Shown one piece after another: positions 38,335 to 46,667 of a DNA stretch of 64,000 bases. Position numbers and translations under genes: made by a program. Each line of letters starts with the position of its first letter. Within the stretch, counting starts at the first letter, position 1. This DNA is from Paraburkholderia sp. CNPSo 3274 (GTDB lineage: Bacteria > Pseudomonadota > Gammaproteobacteria > Burkholderiales > Burkholderiaceae). The DNA lies in NCBI RefSeq assembly GCF_024206475.1, contig NZ_JAMBPR010000002.1:62001-126000 (forward strand), given 5' to 3'. The notes below the pieces were generated by a model. The model had not been told where the DNA came from. It saw nothing but the letters and a program-made list of their open reading frames with translations, and ran no database searches.

Positions 38335-39234
38335 TCAGCGCAGCCGCGCCAGCGCGGCGGCGGCGTGCCACACGAACGCGTCGCTCAGTGCCGTCGCCGC
38401 GCGCTGCGTGCCGCGCACGACATGGAGCGCGCTCGACAGCGCGGGCGTGAAGCGCTTCACGCTCACCCGCGCGCTCGCGTGCTGGGCTGTCAGCGCGTCG
38501 ACGAGCGCGATGCCCATCCCCGCTTCCACCATCGCCACGACGGATTGCGCAAGCGCCGCTTCGACGCCGGGCTCGCGCGCCACCCCGCATTCGGCAAAGA
38601 GCCGGTCGATGGAGAGGCGCGCCTCGCTCGCCGCGGCAAATGAAATGAAGCGTTCGCCCGCGCAGTCTTGCGCATGAATCACGCGTTTGCGCGCGAGCCG
38701 GTGTCCGCGCGGCACGATGCAGCGCAGCGGCCATTCACCCAGATACTCGAGACGCGCGCCAGGATGCGCGACGGCTTGCGCGACGAAACCGAGATCGCAG
38801 CGTTGCAACGCCACGCGCTCGACAATCTCGGCGGCTTCGCCAGTCAGCAGTTCGAAATCGACGCCTTCGTGCTCGCTCGCGAACGCGGCGGCCACGCGCG
38901 GCAGGAAGTCGGCGCAAAGATCCGCTGACGCGGCAACGCGCACGACGCCGCGCCGTTGCGCGCGAATCTGCGCAGCCGCCTGAGCCACGCGCTCGAAACC
39001 GAAGAACGCCCGCTCGACTTCGTCTTGCAGCGTATGTGCCTCGACGGTCGGCAGCAAACGCCCCTGGCGCCGCTCGAAAAGTGCGAACCCCATCTTTGTT
39101 TCGAAGTCGGCAAGCAAACGGCTCACCGCGGGCTGCGAAATGCCGAGCGCCTGTGCCGCGCGCGTGACGGTGCGCCACTGCATCAACGCGCGAAACGCTT
39201 CCACCTGGCGCAAACTAAGGTCGGCTGCTTGCAT
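38335..39234 (-). CDS. LysR-family transcriptional regulator
   Basis: The 299-residue regulator has an N-terminal winged helix (LRQVEAFRALMQWRTVTRAAQALGISQPAVSRLLADFE, residues 8-46, like the OccR/NocR branch) and a periplasmic-binding-like effector domain from about residue 95. No divergent structural gene adjoins it; the next gene upstream is the HU-like gene on the same strand. A palindrome overlapping its own start codon suggests autoregulation. The target is unknown. Confidence 0.92.
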   Translation of the reverse strand: MQAADLSLRQVEAFRALMQWRTVTRAAQALGISQPAVSRLLADFETKMGFALFERRQGRLLPTVEAHTLQDEVERAFFGFERVAQAAAQIRAQRRGVVRVAASADLCADFLPRVAAAFASEHEGVDFELLTGEAAEIVERVALQRCDLGFVAQAVAHPGARLEYLGEWPLRCIVPRGHRLARKRVIHAQDCAGERFISFAAASEARLSIDRLFAECGVAREPGVEAALAQSVVAMVEAGMGIALVDALTAQHASARVSVKRFTPALSSALHVVRGTQRAATALSDAFVWHAAAALARLR

Positions 39235-39247
39235 AACAGTTTGTTAT
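39233..39247. promoter_or_regulatory. Palindrome overlapping the LysR start codon, candidate LTTR box
   Basis: ATAAC-AGTTT-GTTAT (39233-39247) is a perfect inverted repeat that fits the T-N11-A rule of LysR sites. The regulator's ATG (39234-39232) lies at its edge, so binding would block its own expression. Confidence 0.45.
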
Positions 39248-39396
39248 ATACGTTTGAATCTTTTTGATCCAAGGCAATCGCTTACGTATGATTTCGGCGA
39301 TAACCATGCCGTGATTTCACAGAGATCATATCGAATATCAAGCCATAACATTAGAACATAGCATAGCAGTGCCAGCGAACGTTGCACGCACCAAAT

Positions 39397-39436
39397 GAAA
39401 AATCCCCGTGGGCTCGACGCCAACGGGGACTTTTTG
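39397..39436 (-). terminator. Rho-independent terminator of the HU-like gene
   Basis: On the minus strand TCCCCGT and ACGGGGA pair and are followed by TTTTT. The opposite side also ends in T's, so it may work both ways. Confidence 0.85.
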
Positions 39437-39491
39437 GTACTGACGGGTAACCGCTACCCGAAGGCCGCGGCTTGAAACGCGATCAGCGCAA

Positions 39492-39941
39492 TCAGGCTGC
39501 TGCTGCGTCCTTCAGCTTCTTCAGGGCGCGCGCCTTGATGCGGACCGATGCGGGCTTCGCCGGGAACCAGCGCTCTTCACCCGTGAACGGATCCTTGCCG
39601 AAGCGCTTCTTCTTCGCCGGCACGGCCTGGACGACGATCTTCAGAAGGCCCGACAGCGTGAATTCGCCAGCGCCCTTCTTGTGGACCGAACCGAGGATCG
39701 TGTCTTCCAGCGCGGCGAGCACGGCCTTGGCAGCCTTCGGCTCGACGCCTGCACGCTCAGCGACGTGGGTAGCCAGCGAGGCCTTCGTGAAGGTGTCCTT
39801 GATCGGCGTCGGTGCGCCGGACGCCTTCACGGCGACCTTCTTAGCTGCGGCCGTCTTGGTGGCGGGCGCTTTCTTTGCGGCAACCTTCTTGGCCGGGGCA
39901 GCTGCCTTTTTAACGGCCACTTTCTTTGCGGAAGTCGGCAT
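39492..39941 (-). CDS. HU-family DNA-binding protein with lysine/alanine-rich N-terminal tail
   Basis: The 149-residue protein has a histone-like tail (about residues 1-45, repeats of A-K-K and A-P-A-K) followed by an HU/IHF domain (FTKASLATHVAERAGV to the C-terminus, with KDPFTGEERWFPAKPASVRIKAR as the DNA-binding arm and last strands). It is a nucleoid protein joining H1-like and HU-like features. AGGAG stands five bases before the ATG and the gene ends at a strong terminator, as for an abundant protein. Confidence 0.92.
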   Translation of the reverse strand: MPTSAKKVAVKKAAAPAKKVAAKKAPATKTAAAKKVAVKASGAPTPIKDTFTKASLATHVAERAGVEPKAAKAVLAALEDTILGSVHKKGAGEFTLSGLLKIVVQAVPAKKKRFGKDPFTGEERWFPAKPASVRIKARALKKLKDAAAA

Positions 39942-40265
39942 GTTTCTCCTACCAGTGTTGGTCAGTGAATCGAAGAAGCACTGCGGAATGCACGTGCTTC
40001 AACGGCGGATTCTACATACGCGCAAGCGTTTTGCGTGAAGCTTTTGCATTGTCGTTACGATTTTGTTGCGCGACGCTGACTCTCGAACACATTTTGACGC
40101 CTGTTTACAGGGGTAAACGTGCCCCCTTGCGCACCCGAATCACTGACGGACGACGCGCTTCGGTCGGCGCGGTGCACGGCGCGTTCGTCAGGAAAGCGCC
40201 ATACGTATGGCGTTTTTGCATGATTTCGGCTGCCATGCCGGTGTCGCAGCGATAGCAAGATGCAG
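39942..40265. other. Intergenic region with two perfect palindromes
   Basis: This 324-bp stretch precedes the HU-like gene and follows the MocR gene. It holds GTTTAC-AGGG-GTAAAC (40103-40118) and CGCCATACGTATGGCG (40197-40212) with five T's after it on the plus strand. The second may be a terminator or a site; the first looks like an operator in the HU promoter region. No gene is supported. Confidence 0.5.
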
Positions 40266-41762
40266 TCAAAGCGTGCGCAGCAGCGTGGCGAGCGATGTCA
40301 GCGCGGCGTCGATACGCTCGGCGTCGACCCCACCGTAACCGAACAGAAAACCGCTCTGCACAGGCGCTTCGAGATGAAACGGCGCGAGCGGATGCAGACC
40401 GATCGACGCGCGGCGCGCGGCCTGCGCCACCGCTGCGGCGTCGAGCGGCGTGACGAGCCGTGCCGCCAGGTGCAACCCCGCCGTGTTCGGCGTGACGGGT
40501 TCGAGCCACGGCGCAAGCGGTCCGCGCAGATGCGCGAGCAGCACGTCGCGGCGCTGCGAATACGTCTGATGCATGCGGCGCAAATGGCGCGCGAAATGGC
40601 CGTCGAGCATGAAGTCGGCGAGCGCCGTCTGCATGAGCACGCAGCCGTGCGCGTCGCCAATCTGCCGCGCGCGGGCGAGCGGCGCGGCCAGCGCGGCTGG
40701 CGGCACCACGTAGCCCACGCGCAGCTCGGGGAACATGGTCTTCGAAAACGTGCCAACGTAGGCCACGAGGCCGGCATTGTCGAGGCTTTTGAGCGGCTCC
40801 ATCGAGCGGCCCTCGAAGCGGTATTCGCAGTCGTAGTCGTCTTCGATCACGAGCGCGCCGCACGCCTGCGCCCATTCGAGCAGCGCGACGCGACGTTCGA
40901 GACTCATCGGCATGCCGAGCGGAAACTGGTGCGAAGGCGTCACGTACACGAGCCGCGCCGCCTTCGGCAGCCGCGCGACGACGAGCCCTTCGCGATCCAC
41001 CGGCACCGGCACGACCTTCGCGCCCAACGCGGCAAAGATATCGCGCGCGGGCGGATAGCCCGGTTCCTCCACGGCGACTACGTCGCCGGGTGTGAGTGTC
41101 ACGCGCGCGAGCAGATCGAGCGCCTGCTGCGCGCCCTGCGTGACGATCACGTCCTGCCAGTTGCCCTGCACCGCGCGGTTGAAGGCGAGATAGCGCGACA
41201 CCGCAAGGCGCAGCTTCTCCTCGCCCGCCGGGTCGCGATACATACCGTGGCCGCGCGCCTGCACGCGCAGCGCGTCGTTGATGCAGCGCCGCCAGATGTC
41301 GAAGGGAAAGCGGGACTTGTCGGTGACGCCGCCCGCGAAGTCGCACGCGAGCCGCGTGTCGAGGCGCGGCAACGAACCGTGCAGCGCCTCTGCTTGCGCC
41401 TGCCACCAGGGCGTGGCCTGCGCCACGCGCGGCGCTCTCCCGGCACGCTCAGAGGAGATAGCAGCGGTGGCAGCGCGTATCTGCGGATTCGGATGACCGC
41501 GCTCGCGCGCGGGCAGGCGTTCGAGCGTTTCGGCCACGAATGTGCCCGAGCCGCGCCGCGAATTCAGATAGCCTTCGGCGAGCAGGCGTTCGAATACGTC
41601 GAGCGTGGTCTTGCGCGAAACGCCGAGCTGCGAGGCGAGGTCGCGCGTGGACGGCAGGCGGGTGCCGCCGGCCAGGCGCCCATCGACGATGCTGTCGCGT
41701 AGCTGGCGATAGATCTGGCCCGCGAGGTCGCGACGGCCCGATACGGTGACGTGGAGTTCCAT
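40266..41762 (-). CDS. MocR-type PLP-dependent transcriptional regulator (GntR-aminotransferase fusion)
   Basis: The 498-residue protein has an N-terminal GntR winged helix (QIYRQLRDSIVDGRLAGGTRLPSTRDLASQLGVSRKTTLDVFERL, residues 17-61) fused to a fold-type I aminotransferase-like domain (about 120-498). The domain contains VTQGAQQALDLLARV, a VIEDDYDCEYRFEG stretch and a lysine in GTFSKTMFPELRVGY that should bind PLP. MocR proteins sense PLP or amino compounds. It is divergent from the carboxymuconolactone-decarboxylase-family gene across 183 bp, its likely target. Confidence 0.93.
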   Translation of the reverse strand: MELHVTVSGRRDLAGQIYRQLRDSIVDGRLAGGTRLPSTRDLASQLGVSRKTTLDVFERLLAEGYLNSRRGSGTFVAETLERLPARERGHPNPQIRAATAAISSERAGRAPRVAQATPWWQAQAEALHGSLPRLDTRLACDFAGGVTDKSRFPFDIWRRCINDALRVQARGHGMYRDPAGEEKLRLAVSRYLAFNRAVQGNWQDVIVTQGAQQALDLLARVTLTPGDVVAVEEPGYPPARDIFAALGAKVVPVPVDREGLVVARLPKAARLVYVTPSHQFPLGMPMSLERRVALLEWAQACGALVIEDDYDCEYRFEGRSMEPLKSLDNAGLVAYVGTFSKTMFPELRVGYVVPPAALAAPLARARQIGDAHGCVLMQTALADFMLDGHFARHLRRMHQTYSQRRDVLLAHLRGPLAPWLEPVTPNTAGLHLAARLVTPLDAAAVAQAARRASIGLHPLAPFHLEAPVQSGFLFGYGGVDAERIDAALTSLATLLRTL

Positions 41763-41945
41763 GATGACGCTGCAGGGAGCGTTCGACGAGAGCGAAAGTG
41801 GTCACCCGAAATATTGCCAGAATGGCTATGTGAACGCACCAGCGCAACGCCTAAAGTGCACCTGTGGTTACGCAATTCGCAAGTCCGTTATCAACATCGC
41901 TGTCGACGACAGCGCCACGCCATTCAACTCGATAGGTAAACGCTC

Positions 41946-42383
41946 ATGCAGGCACGTCTGGATTTCTACAAGGCCAGCCCGGAAGGCACGAAGGCCATGA
42001 TTGCGCTCGAAGAGCGCGCTAGCAAGAGCTCGATCGAAAAGCCGCTCGCGGAACTGGTGCGCCTGCGCGCTTCGCAGATCAATGGCTGCGCATTTTGCGT
42101 GGACATGCACACCACGGATGCGCGCAAAGGCGGCGAAACCGATCGCCGGCTCGCCACGGTTTCGGTGTGGCGCGAGACGCCGTTCTTCACCGAGCGCGAG
42201 CGCGCGGCGCTCGAATGGACCGAATCGGTCACGCTGCTCGCGCAAACGCACGTGCCCGATGAAGTTTGGGAACGCGTGAAGCCGCATTTCAGCGATCAGG
42301 AGATCGCCGACCTCACGCTGCTGATCATCGCGATCAACGGCTGGAACCGCATCGCGGTGACGTTCCGCAGGATGCCGGCCTGA
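41946..42383 (+). CDS. Carboxymuconolactone decarboxylase/AhpD-family protein
   Basis: The 145-residue helical protein has the AhpD-like redox motif CAFC followed by DMHT (about residues 53-60: NGCAFCVDMHT), the proton-relay pattern of alkylhydroperoxidase-like proteins. It probably acts in peroxide or thiol redox defence. The partner and substrate are unknown. It is divergent from, and probably controlled by, the MocR regulator. Confidence 0.9.
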   Translation: MQARLDFYKASPEGTKAMIALEERASKSSIEKPLAELVRLRASQINGCAFCVDMHTTDARKGGETDRRLATVSVWRETPFFTERERAALEWTESVTLLAQTHVPDEVWERVKPHFSDQEIADLTLLIIAINGWNRIAVTFRRMPA

Positions 42384-42454
42384 GTTTGAAGCAGGAACCG
42401 CGTTGCTTCAGCTGCCGCAAATTAAGCGGCGGCTGAACGCGGCGCGTGTATCGA

Positions 42455-43567
42455 TTACTGGATGCTTTCCGATCGCGGCTCGCGCGTCGCTTGCGCGCCG
42501 CATTTTGCGTGATGCTCGCGCGAGAGGCGGTTCATGATCGGCAACAGCAGCACGGCCACCAGCACGCCCAGCGACGCGAGCCAGCCAAGCCCGGTAAAGA
42601 GCCGCGTATAAAGCGGCAACGAGGTAAGCGGGTCGAGCGTGCCCGAGGGCATCTGCGCGAAATTCGCCACCACGCTGCCCAGATACTGCGAAACGCCGGT
42701 CGCGACGAAGTACGCGCCCATCATGAAGCCGCTCATGCGCGCGGGCACGTAGCGCGCGATCATCGCGAGCCCGAGGCCGCTCACGAGCAGCTCGCCGAGC
42801 GAGTAAAGCCCGTAGCCGGCCACCATGAACCACGACGACACGCGCCCTTCCACCGCGTAGCGCCCGCTCGCCGCGAACACGAAAAAGCCCGCGGCGACCA
42901 CGCCGAAGCCCAGTGCATATTTCACGGCCACCGGCACATCGCGGCCGCGCCGCGCAAGCGACGTGTAGAGCACGGCGAGCACGGGCGAAAGCACCATGAT
43001 CCAGATGGGATTGAGCGCCTGGAACTGCGCCGGGCTCCATCGGAACAGCGCAATACCGAACAGCGTGAACTGCGGATCGACGTTGCGCAGCGCAAACAGC
43101 GTGAGCGAAGTCGACATCTGCTGATAGAACACGAAGAACAGGATCACCTGGGCCGTGAGGATGAGCGCCGCGATCAGGCCCGCGCGCTCGGCATGCTCGC
43201 AGCGCACGAGCATCCAGCCGAAGATCGCGAGAATGGCGGCGGCCGCGGCATACACGCAGCCGCGCGCGATCGCCTCGTGCTGGAGCACGAACATCGTCGC
43301 CGCGCCGAGCGCCACCGCGCCCACCGCCACGAGGGCGGCGCGGCCCATGTGCAGCGGGCGGTCGTCGGGCGCCGAGCCGATGCGCGCGAGCGTGCGGCGC
43401 ATCAGACAGAAGTTGACGATACCGAGCACCATGCCCGCGCAGCACACGCCGAACGCGGCGTGCCAGCCCCAATGCTCCATGTTGCGTATTTCCGGTTGCG
43501 GGTAGTGCAAGGCGCGCGATTGTACTCGCGCGTGCGCCGCTGGCAGTTTTTGCGCGGCTTTTGGCAT
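42455..43567 (-). CDS. 5'-truncated POT/PTR-family peptide transporter, probable pseudogene
   Basis: The 370-residue frame matches only the later part of proton-dependent oligopeptide transporters (normally about 480-500). GWHAAFGVCCAGMVLGIVNF corresponds to the end of the N-terminal bundle. FFVFYQQMSTSLTLFA, LNPIWIMVLSPVLAVLY and LYSLGELLVSGLGLAMIARYVPARMSGFMMG are the C-bundle signatures. The first five or so helices, with the ExxERxxYY proton motif, are missing and cannot fit in the 92 bp before the next gene. The first 30 codons look unrelated; translation could start at ATG 43481. Transport is unlikely. Confidence 0.75.
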   Translation of the reverse strand: MPKAAQKLPAAHARVQSRALHYPQPEIRNMEHWGWHAAFGVCCAGMVLGIVNFCLMRRTLARIGSAPDDRPLHMGRAALVAVGAVALGAATMFVLQHEAIARGCVYAAAAAILAIFGWMLVRCEHAERAGLIAALILTAQVILFFVFYQQMSTSLTLFALRNVDPQFTLFGIALFRWSPAQFQALNPIWIMVLSPVLAVLYTSLARRGRDVPVAVKYALGFGVVAAGFFVFAASGRYAVEGRVSSWFMVAGYGLYSLGELLVSGLGLAMIARYVPARMSGFMMGAYFVATGVSQYLGSVVANFAQMPSGTLDPLTSLPLYTRLFTGLGWLASLGVLVAVLLLPIMNRLSREHHAKCGAQATREPRSESIQ

Positions 43568-43659
43568 GGTCGTGCACCGGGGCGAGATTACAGTGATTCC
43601 CGAATCATCGGCACACCACCGGCCCTATTCGACAGGCCAACCTTGACCGGGAACACCAC

Positions 43660-44343
43660 ATGGCACTGCAAATCGGATTTCTCTCATTTCCCAATGTTCA
43701 ACAGCTCGACCTGACCGGCCCGTACGACGTGCTCGCCTCGATGCCGGACACGAAAGCGCGGCTCATCTGGAAGACGCTCGATCCGGTGCGCTCGAGCACC
43801 GGCCTCATGCTCACGCCCGACACGACCTTCGAGGACTGCCCGCCGCTCGACGTGATCTGCGTGCCGGGCGGCAGCGGCGTCTCCCAGCTGATTCCCGACG
43901 ACGAGACGCTCGCGTTCCTGCGCCGCCAGGCAAGCACGGCGCGCTACGTCACCTCGGTTTGCACGGGTGCGCTCGTGCTCGGCGCGGCCGGGCTCCTGCG
44001 CGGGCGCCGCGCGACCACGCACTGGGCCTTCCACGAACTGCTGGAGCCGCTCGGCGCGCTGCCCGTGAAAGCGCGCGTGGTGCGCGACGGGAACGTGCTG
44101 ACCGGCGGCGGCATCACTGCGGGTATCGATTTCGCATTGACGCTCGCCGCCGAGTTGATCGGCGACGAGGCCGCCCAGGCGCTCCAGCTCGAACTCGAGT
44201 ACGCGCCCGCGCCGCCGTTCGATGCGGGCGACCCCGCCAGCGCGCCGCCTGCGATCGTGGAAAGGTTGCGCGCGCAGACAGCCGCGTCGCTCGCCGAACG
44301 CGCGCGCGTAGTCGCGGCGGCGGCCGCGAAGCTCGGCGCCTGA
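43660..44343 (+). CDS. DJ-1/PfpI family protein, isonitrile hydratase-like
   Basis: The 227-residue class I glutamine-amidotransferase-like protein has LDLTGPYDVLA near the start, VPGGSGV (about 69), the nucleophile elbow SVCTGALVLGAAGLL (Cys about 107) and ATTHWAFHE with the catalytic-type His. This combination is that of isonitrile hydratase (InhA) and related amidases; the AraC-regulator members have an extra C-terminal helix-turn-helix, absent here. Activity is inferred. It stands alone, divergent from the truncated transporter. Confidence 0.85.
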   Translation: MALQIGFLSFPNVQQLDLTGPYDVLASMPDTKARLIWKTLDPVRSSTGLMLTPDTTFEDCPPLDVICVPGGSGVSQLIPDDETLAFLRRQASTARYVTSVCTGALVLGAAGLLRGRRATTHWAFHELLEPLGALPVKARVVRDGNVLTGGGITAGIDFALTLAAELIGDEAAQALQLELEYAPAPPFDAGDPASAPPAIVERLRAQTAASLAERARVVAAAAAKLGA

Positions 44344-44499
44344 GCGCCCGGTGAGGCCGGCGCAGCTGCCTGGATGCCAGGGTCAGCGCTTGCTACCGTC
44401 TTTGGTGGGGATCGATTACATTGGGGGACGGGCGCGCCGCAGCCGTTTGCGCCCGTCCTCCCAGCCCTGGGTAGTTCAAACCAATCATTAGGGGAATCG

Positions 44500-44838
44500 A
44501 TGCGCTCCACCACCAGCAAGCTGACTCTCGCCGCGGCGACCGCCGCATTCCTGATCGGCGTTGCCGCGCCGTCGTTCGCGCAAACCGAGGCCAGCGCGCC
44601 TGCCGCCGATCAGGCCGCAACCTCGCAACCGCTCACCAAGGAACAGAAGGCACAGGCCAAGGCTCAGGCCAAAGCGCAGCGCAAGGCCGAGCGCAAGCAA
44701 GCCCGCGCGAAGAACAACGCCGAGTTGAAGAAGCTGGAAGACGCGGGCTACAAGCCGGCGCTGAACGACCCGAACTATCCGCAGAACCTGCAGGACGCAC
44801 AGAAGAAAGCTAACGCTGCTGCTGGCACCAACCAGTAA
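44500..44838 (+). CDS. Small secreted lysine/alanine-rich protein
   Basis: The 112-residue protein starts at ATG 44500 (GGGG upstream), with a clear signal peptide ending SFAQ (about residue 28). The mature part is a charged helix rich in K, A, Q and R (about 48-80, repeats of Q-A-K-A) followed by DAGYKPALNDPNYPQNLQDAQKK. This resembles the DUF4148 group of Burkholderia periplasmic proteins, but I am not sure. Function is unknown. Confidence 0.75.
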   Translation: MRSTTSKLTLAAATAAFLIGVAAPSFAQTEASAPAADQAATSQPLTKEQKAQAKAQAKAQRKAERKQARAKNNAELKKLEDAGYKPALNDPNYPQNLQDAQKKANAAAGTNQ

Positions 44839-44853
44839 TTCGCGTCAGCGTCC

Positions 44854-44883
44854 GTTTTAACCGGCTGCCTTGCCGGTTAAAAC
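44854..44883. terminator. Perfect 12-bp hairpin after the small secreted protein gene
   Basis: GTTTTAACCGGC, a TGCCTT loop, then GCCGGTTAAAAC. The stem is perfect but no T-run follows outside it, so its strength is uncertain. The 246 bp from here to 45129 hold no other feature I can support. Confidence 0.55.
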
Positions 44884-45129
44884 GCCTTCACCATCAACTT
44901 GCCCGCATTACCCGCAGCATGCTCGAACGCTGCCCTTCCTCCGCCTTCGCGCTCGCCCGCTCCCGCCGTACACACTAAACGCTTCATCAGTCGAATGGCA
45001 GTACCATCCGCGAAGCGAATGCGCTGACTCGTTCGCAAGCCGCAACACCGCCGCCATCGACGCAGCACGCGCTCTGCCGCAAGGCATCGCGAGCCATGCC
45101 GCGTGCATGCCCAACATGGAGTCATCGCC

Positions 45130-46626
45130 ATGAACGCACCCCAGCCAGCAGCCAACGCGAGCGCCGCCCCGCAGAAAAAGGGCATACCTGTGGGTCTGAT
45201 CGCGGGCGTGATCGTGCTCGTCGTCGTGCTTCTGCTGCCCCTGCCCGATAGCCTCCCGCCCGCCGGCCAGCGCATGCTCGCCATCCTCGCGTTCGCTGTG
45301 GTCGTGTGGCTCACCGAAGCGGTCTCGTATGAAGCGAGCGCCATCATCATCACCTCGCTCATGGCGTTTCTCGTGGGCACCGCGCCCACCATCGAAAACC
45401 CCGCTGTCGATTACGGCACCAACAAAGCCATCAGCATGGCGCTCGCGGGCTTCTCCAATTCCGCGCTCGCACTCGTGGCCGGCGCACTCTTTATCTCCGC
45501 GGCGATGACCGTCACCGGGCTCGACCGGCGCATTGCGCTCGTCACGCTCTCGCTCATCGGCACCACCACGCGGCGCATCCTGATCGGCGCGGTCGCCGTG
45601 ACCATCGTCCTCTCGCTCGTGGTGCCGAGCGCCACCGCGCGCAGCGCCTGCGTCGTGCCGATCATGGTGGGCGTGATCTCGGCGTTCGGCGTGGACAAGC
45701 GCTCGAACATCGCGGCGGGCATCATGATCGTGGTCGCGCATGCCACGAGCATCTGGAACGTCGGCATCCAGACCGCCGCCGCGCAGAATCTGCTGACCGT
45801 GGGCTTCATGGACAAGATGCTCGGCGCGCGCGTCACGTGGCTCGACTGGCTCATTGCGGGCGCGCCCTGGGCGATCGTGATGTCGGCAGCGCTGCTCTTC
45901 ATCGTGCTGAAGATGCTGCCGCCCGAAGCCGACGCTATCGCGGGCGGCAAGGAAGCCGTCGAAGCCTCGCTGCGCGAACTCGGCCCCATGACGGGCCCGC
46001 AAAAGCGCCTGCTGGGTGTATCCATTGGCCTGCTGCTCTTCTGGGCGACCGAAGGCAAGCTGCACCCGTTCGACACCACCTCGGTCACCTACGTGGGGCT
46101 CGTGCTGCTGCTGTTGCCGCGCTTTGGCGTGATGGACTGGAAGACCGTGCAAAGCCGCATTCCGTGGGGCACGGTGATCGTGTTCGGCGTGGGCATCAGC
46201 CTCGGCACGGCGCTGCTCACGACGAAGGCGGGTCAATGGCTCGGCGACCTCGTCGCGCATCATACGGGGCTCGACACCGCCACGCCGTTCATGGCCTTCG
46301 CGATTCTCTCGGCCTTCCTCATCCTCATCCACCTCGGTTTTGCGAGCGCAACGGCGCTCACCTCCGCGATGCTGCCGATTCTCGTGTCGGTGCTGCAATC
46401 CATGCAGGGCGACTTCAACCGGCTCGGTCTTACCATGCTGCTCGGCTACGTCGTGAGCTTCGGCTTCATCCTGCCGATCAACGCGCCGCAAAACATGGTG
46501 TGCCTCGCCACCGAAACGTTCACGGCGAAGCAGTTCGCGCGCGTGGGCATCGTACTGACCGTCGTCGGCTATGCGTTATTGCTGCTGTTCGCCGCGACGT
46601 GGTGGCGCTGGCTGGGCTGGATCTGA
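45130..46626 (+). CDS. SLC13/DASS-family anion transporter
   Basis: The 498-residue protein has about eleven to twelve hydrophobic helices. Family features are the SNT/SAT-like motifs around LVVPSATARSACVVPIMVG and SATALTSAMLPI, and a C-terminal LPINAPQNMVCLATETFT. Members take up dicarboxylates, sulfate, sulfonates or similar anions with sodium or protons. ATG 45130 has GGAG eight bases upstream. It is followed 41 bp later by a dehydrogenase of the Ldh type, which should act on the imported compound. Confidence 0.9.
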   Translation: MNAPQPAANASAAPQKKGIPVGLIAGVIVLVVVLLLPLPDSLPPAGQRMLAILAFAVVVWLTEAVSYEASAIIITSLMAFLVGTAPTIENPAVDYGTNKAISMALAGFSNSALALVAGALFISAAMTVTGLDRRIALVTLSLIGTTTRRILIGAVAVTIVLSLVVPSATARSACVVPIMVGVISAFGVDKRSNIAAGIMIVVAHATSIWNVGIQTAAAQNLLTVGFMDKMLGARVTWLDWLIAGAPWAIVMSAALLFIVLKMLPPEADAIAGGKEAVEASLRELGPMTGPQKRLLGVSIGLLLFWATEGKLHPFDTTSVTYVGLVLLLLPRFGVMDWKTVQSRIPWGTVIVFGVGISLGTALLTTKAGQWLGDLVAHHTGLDTATPFMAFAILSAFLILIHLGFASATALTSAMLPILVSVLQSMQGDFNRLGLTMLLGYVVSFGFILPINAPQNMVCLATETFTAKQFARVGIVLTVVGYALLLLFAATWWRWLGWI

Positions 46627-46667
46627 ACACTGCACCCGAACGCTGCACGGTTAGCGAGGAGCCACTC

